From: Treponema sp.
GTDB taxonomy: Bacteria; Spirochaetota; Spirochaetia; Treponematales; Breznakiellaceae
NCBI GenBank assembly: GCA_031273405.1
Contig: JAISRW010000267.1
Coordinates: 1-5,971 of the forward strand
Length of the DNA: 5,971 bases
Reading direction: 5' to 3'
Positions 5,545 through 5,971 of this stretch are shown piece by piece (position 1 is the stretch's first letter; each line of letters opens with the position of its first letter). The position numbers and the translations under genes were made by a program. Below the pieces are notes generated by a model, which was not told where the DNA came from, did no database searches, and saw only the letters and a list, made by a program, of their open reading frames with translations.

Positions 5545-5971
5545 CAGGGCAACAGCACTTACTTTTTTATGATAAGATACCCTGAAGGAATCCAGCAGGA
5601 GGGGGACAATGGAACTATCAGAAGAAACGGTAAAGCGGATGAAGGAAGAACTGGGAGGGATACCGGATCCGAGGAGGCAATGGGGGTATCTACGGCACAA
5701 GCTGATAGACCTCTTGGTCATCGGGCTGAGTTCGGTGATAACCCGGGGGGAAGGGTTTGATGAGATGGAGGAACTGGGGCGGGATCGGGAGGAATGGTTC
5801 CGGCAGTTTCTGGAACTTCCGCAGGGCATACCGGAGGAGGACCCGTTCCGCAGGATATTTGAACGGGTGAATCCGGCGGAATTGATGAAATGCCTGCAAA
5901 ATTGGCTGGGAGGGATGAGCACAGCCTGAGGGCGGCAGATAGGGATAGACGGAAAGACCATCCGGGGGAGC
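5545..5971 (+). mobile_element. Left end of an ISAs1-family insertion sequence
   Basis: The encoded protein (see the transposase entry) is of ISAs1/H-repeat type. ISAs1-family ends commonly begin with CAGGG, and CAGGGCAACAGCACTTA starts at 5545, 64 bases before the transposase ATG, so I place the left inverted repeat there. The right end, its matching repeat and the target duplication are beyond the window. If this boundary is right, the flanking bases just left of 5545 (about 5535-5544) should recur after the right end. Inside the element, TATGAT (5568-5573) is -10-like but has no good -35. Confidence 0.6.
5609..5971 (+). pseudogene. ISAs1-family transposase, broken by in-frame TGA, 3' end cut by window
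   Basis: Start ATG 5609 has a strong Shine-Dalgarno AGGAGG (5597-5602) six bases upstream. Residues 18-23 (IPDPRR) followed by RHKLIDLLVIGL, then FDEMEELGR and LPQGIPEEDPFRRIFERVNP, are the N-terminal domain typical of ISAs1/H-repeat transposases (the common DTF reads DPF here). At 5927-5929 codon 107 is TGA. The same frame then continues GRQIGIDGKTIRGS to the edge of the window. That is the conserved motif bearing the first Asp of the DDE catalytic triad (codon 5948-5950). The stop therefore separates a 106-residue fragment from the whole catalytic domain. A nonsense change (for example CGA to TGA) is the simplest reading; a sequencing error or readthrough are alternatives. The element is probably not autonomously mobile. 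Confidence 0.85.

Noticed and set aside
5927..5929. Selenocysteine or Trp decoding of the transposase TGA
   Set aside because: No reason for a selenocysteine at this non-catalytic site, no clear adjacent stem seen in the short downstream stretch, and pulA and lspA end normally in TGA.
1..5971. CRISPR array, phage or defence genes
   Set aside because: No regularly spaced repeats and no nuclease, helicase or toxin-antitoxin motifs were found; apart from the IS end the genes are of housekeeping or metabolic type or unassigned.

Overview
The window reads as an ordinary, densely coded piece of a moderately GC-rich bacterial chromosome, interrupted at its right edge by an insertion sequence. TGA, TAA and TAG all end genes here, so the standard bacterial code applies. 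The lipoprotein signal peptidase, the type I pullulanase and the style of the two unassigned proteins suggest an anaerobic, carbohydrate-using, lipoprotein-rich bacterium. My best guess is a spirochaete of the Treponema group, but this is an impression from protein style and is not proved by any marker gene here.

Left part (1-1917, plus strand): the 3' part of a type I pullulanase gene (pulA, GH13). It is open at the left edge, and all catalytic motifs are present. A GC-rich hairpin without a U-tract follows its stop. A 216-bp intergenic region (1918-2133) then carries a good sigma70-type promoter (TTGACA, 16-nt spacer, TATACC).

Middle (2134-3783, plus strand): a 549-residue soluble, mostly helical protein that I do not recognise. 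Its stop overlaps, within TTAA, the stop of a convergent gene on the other strand.

Right-middle (5492 down to 3780, minus strand): three genes read in the order Nif3-family metal protein, lspA (signal peptidase II), and a 96-residue two-helix membrane protein. The last starts inside the lspA stop (GTGA overlap) with a strong Shine-Dalgarno site, so it is probably translationally coupled to lspA. The Nif3 gene has a -10-like element so close to its ATG that its transcript may have almost no leader.

Right edge (about 5545-5971, plus strand): the left end of an ISAs1-family insertion sequence. Its transposase reading frame is broken by an in-frame TGA just before the first catalytic-Asp motif (IGIDGKTIRGS), and the element runs off the window.

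No CRISPR array, RNA gene, defence island or clearly new multi-gene system is visible. The most promising points for follow-up are the unassigned 549-residue protein, the small membrane protein coupled to lspA, the interrupted transposase, and the very compact promoter/start of the Nif3 gene.
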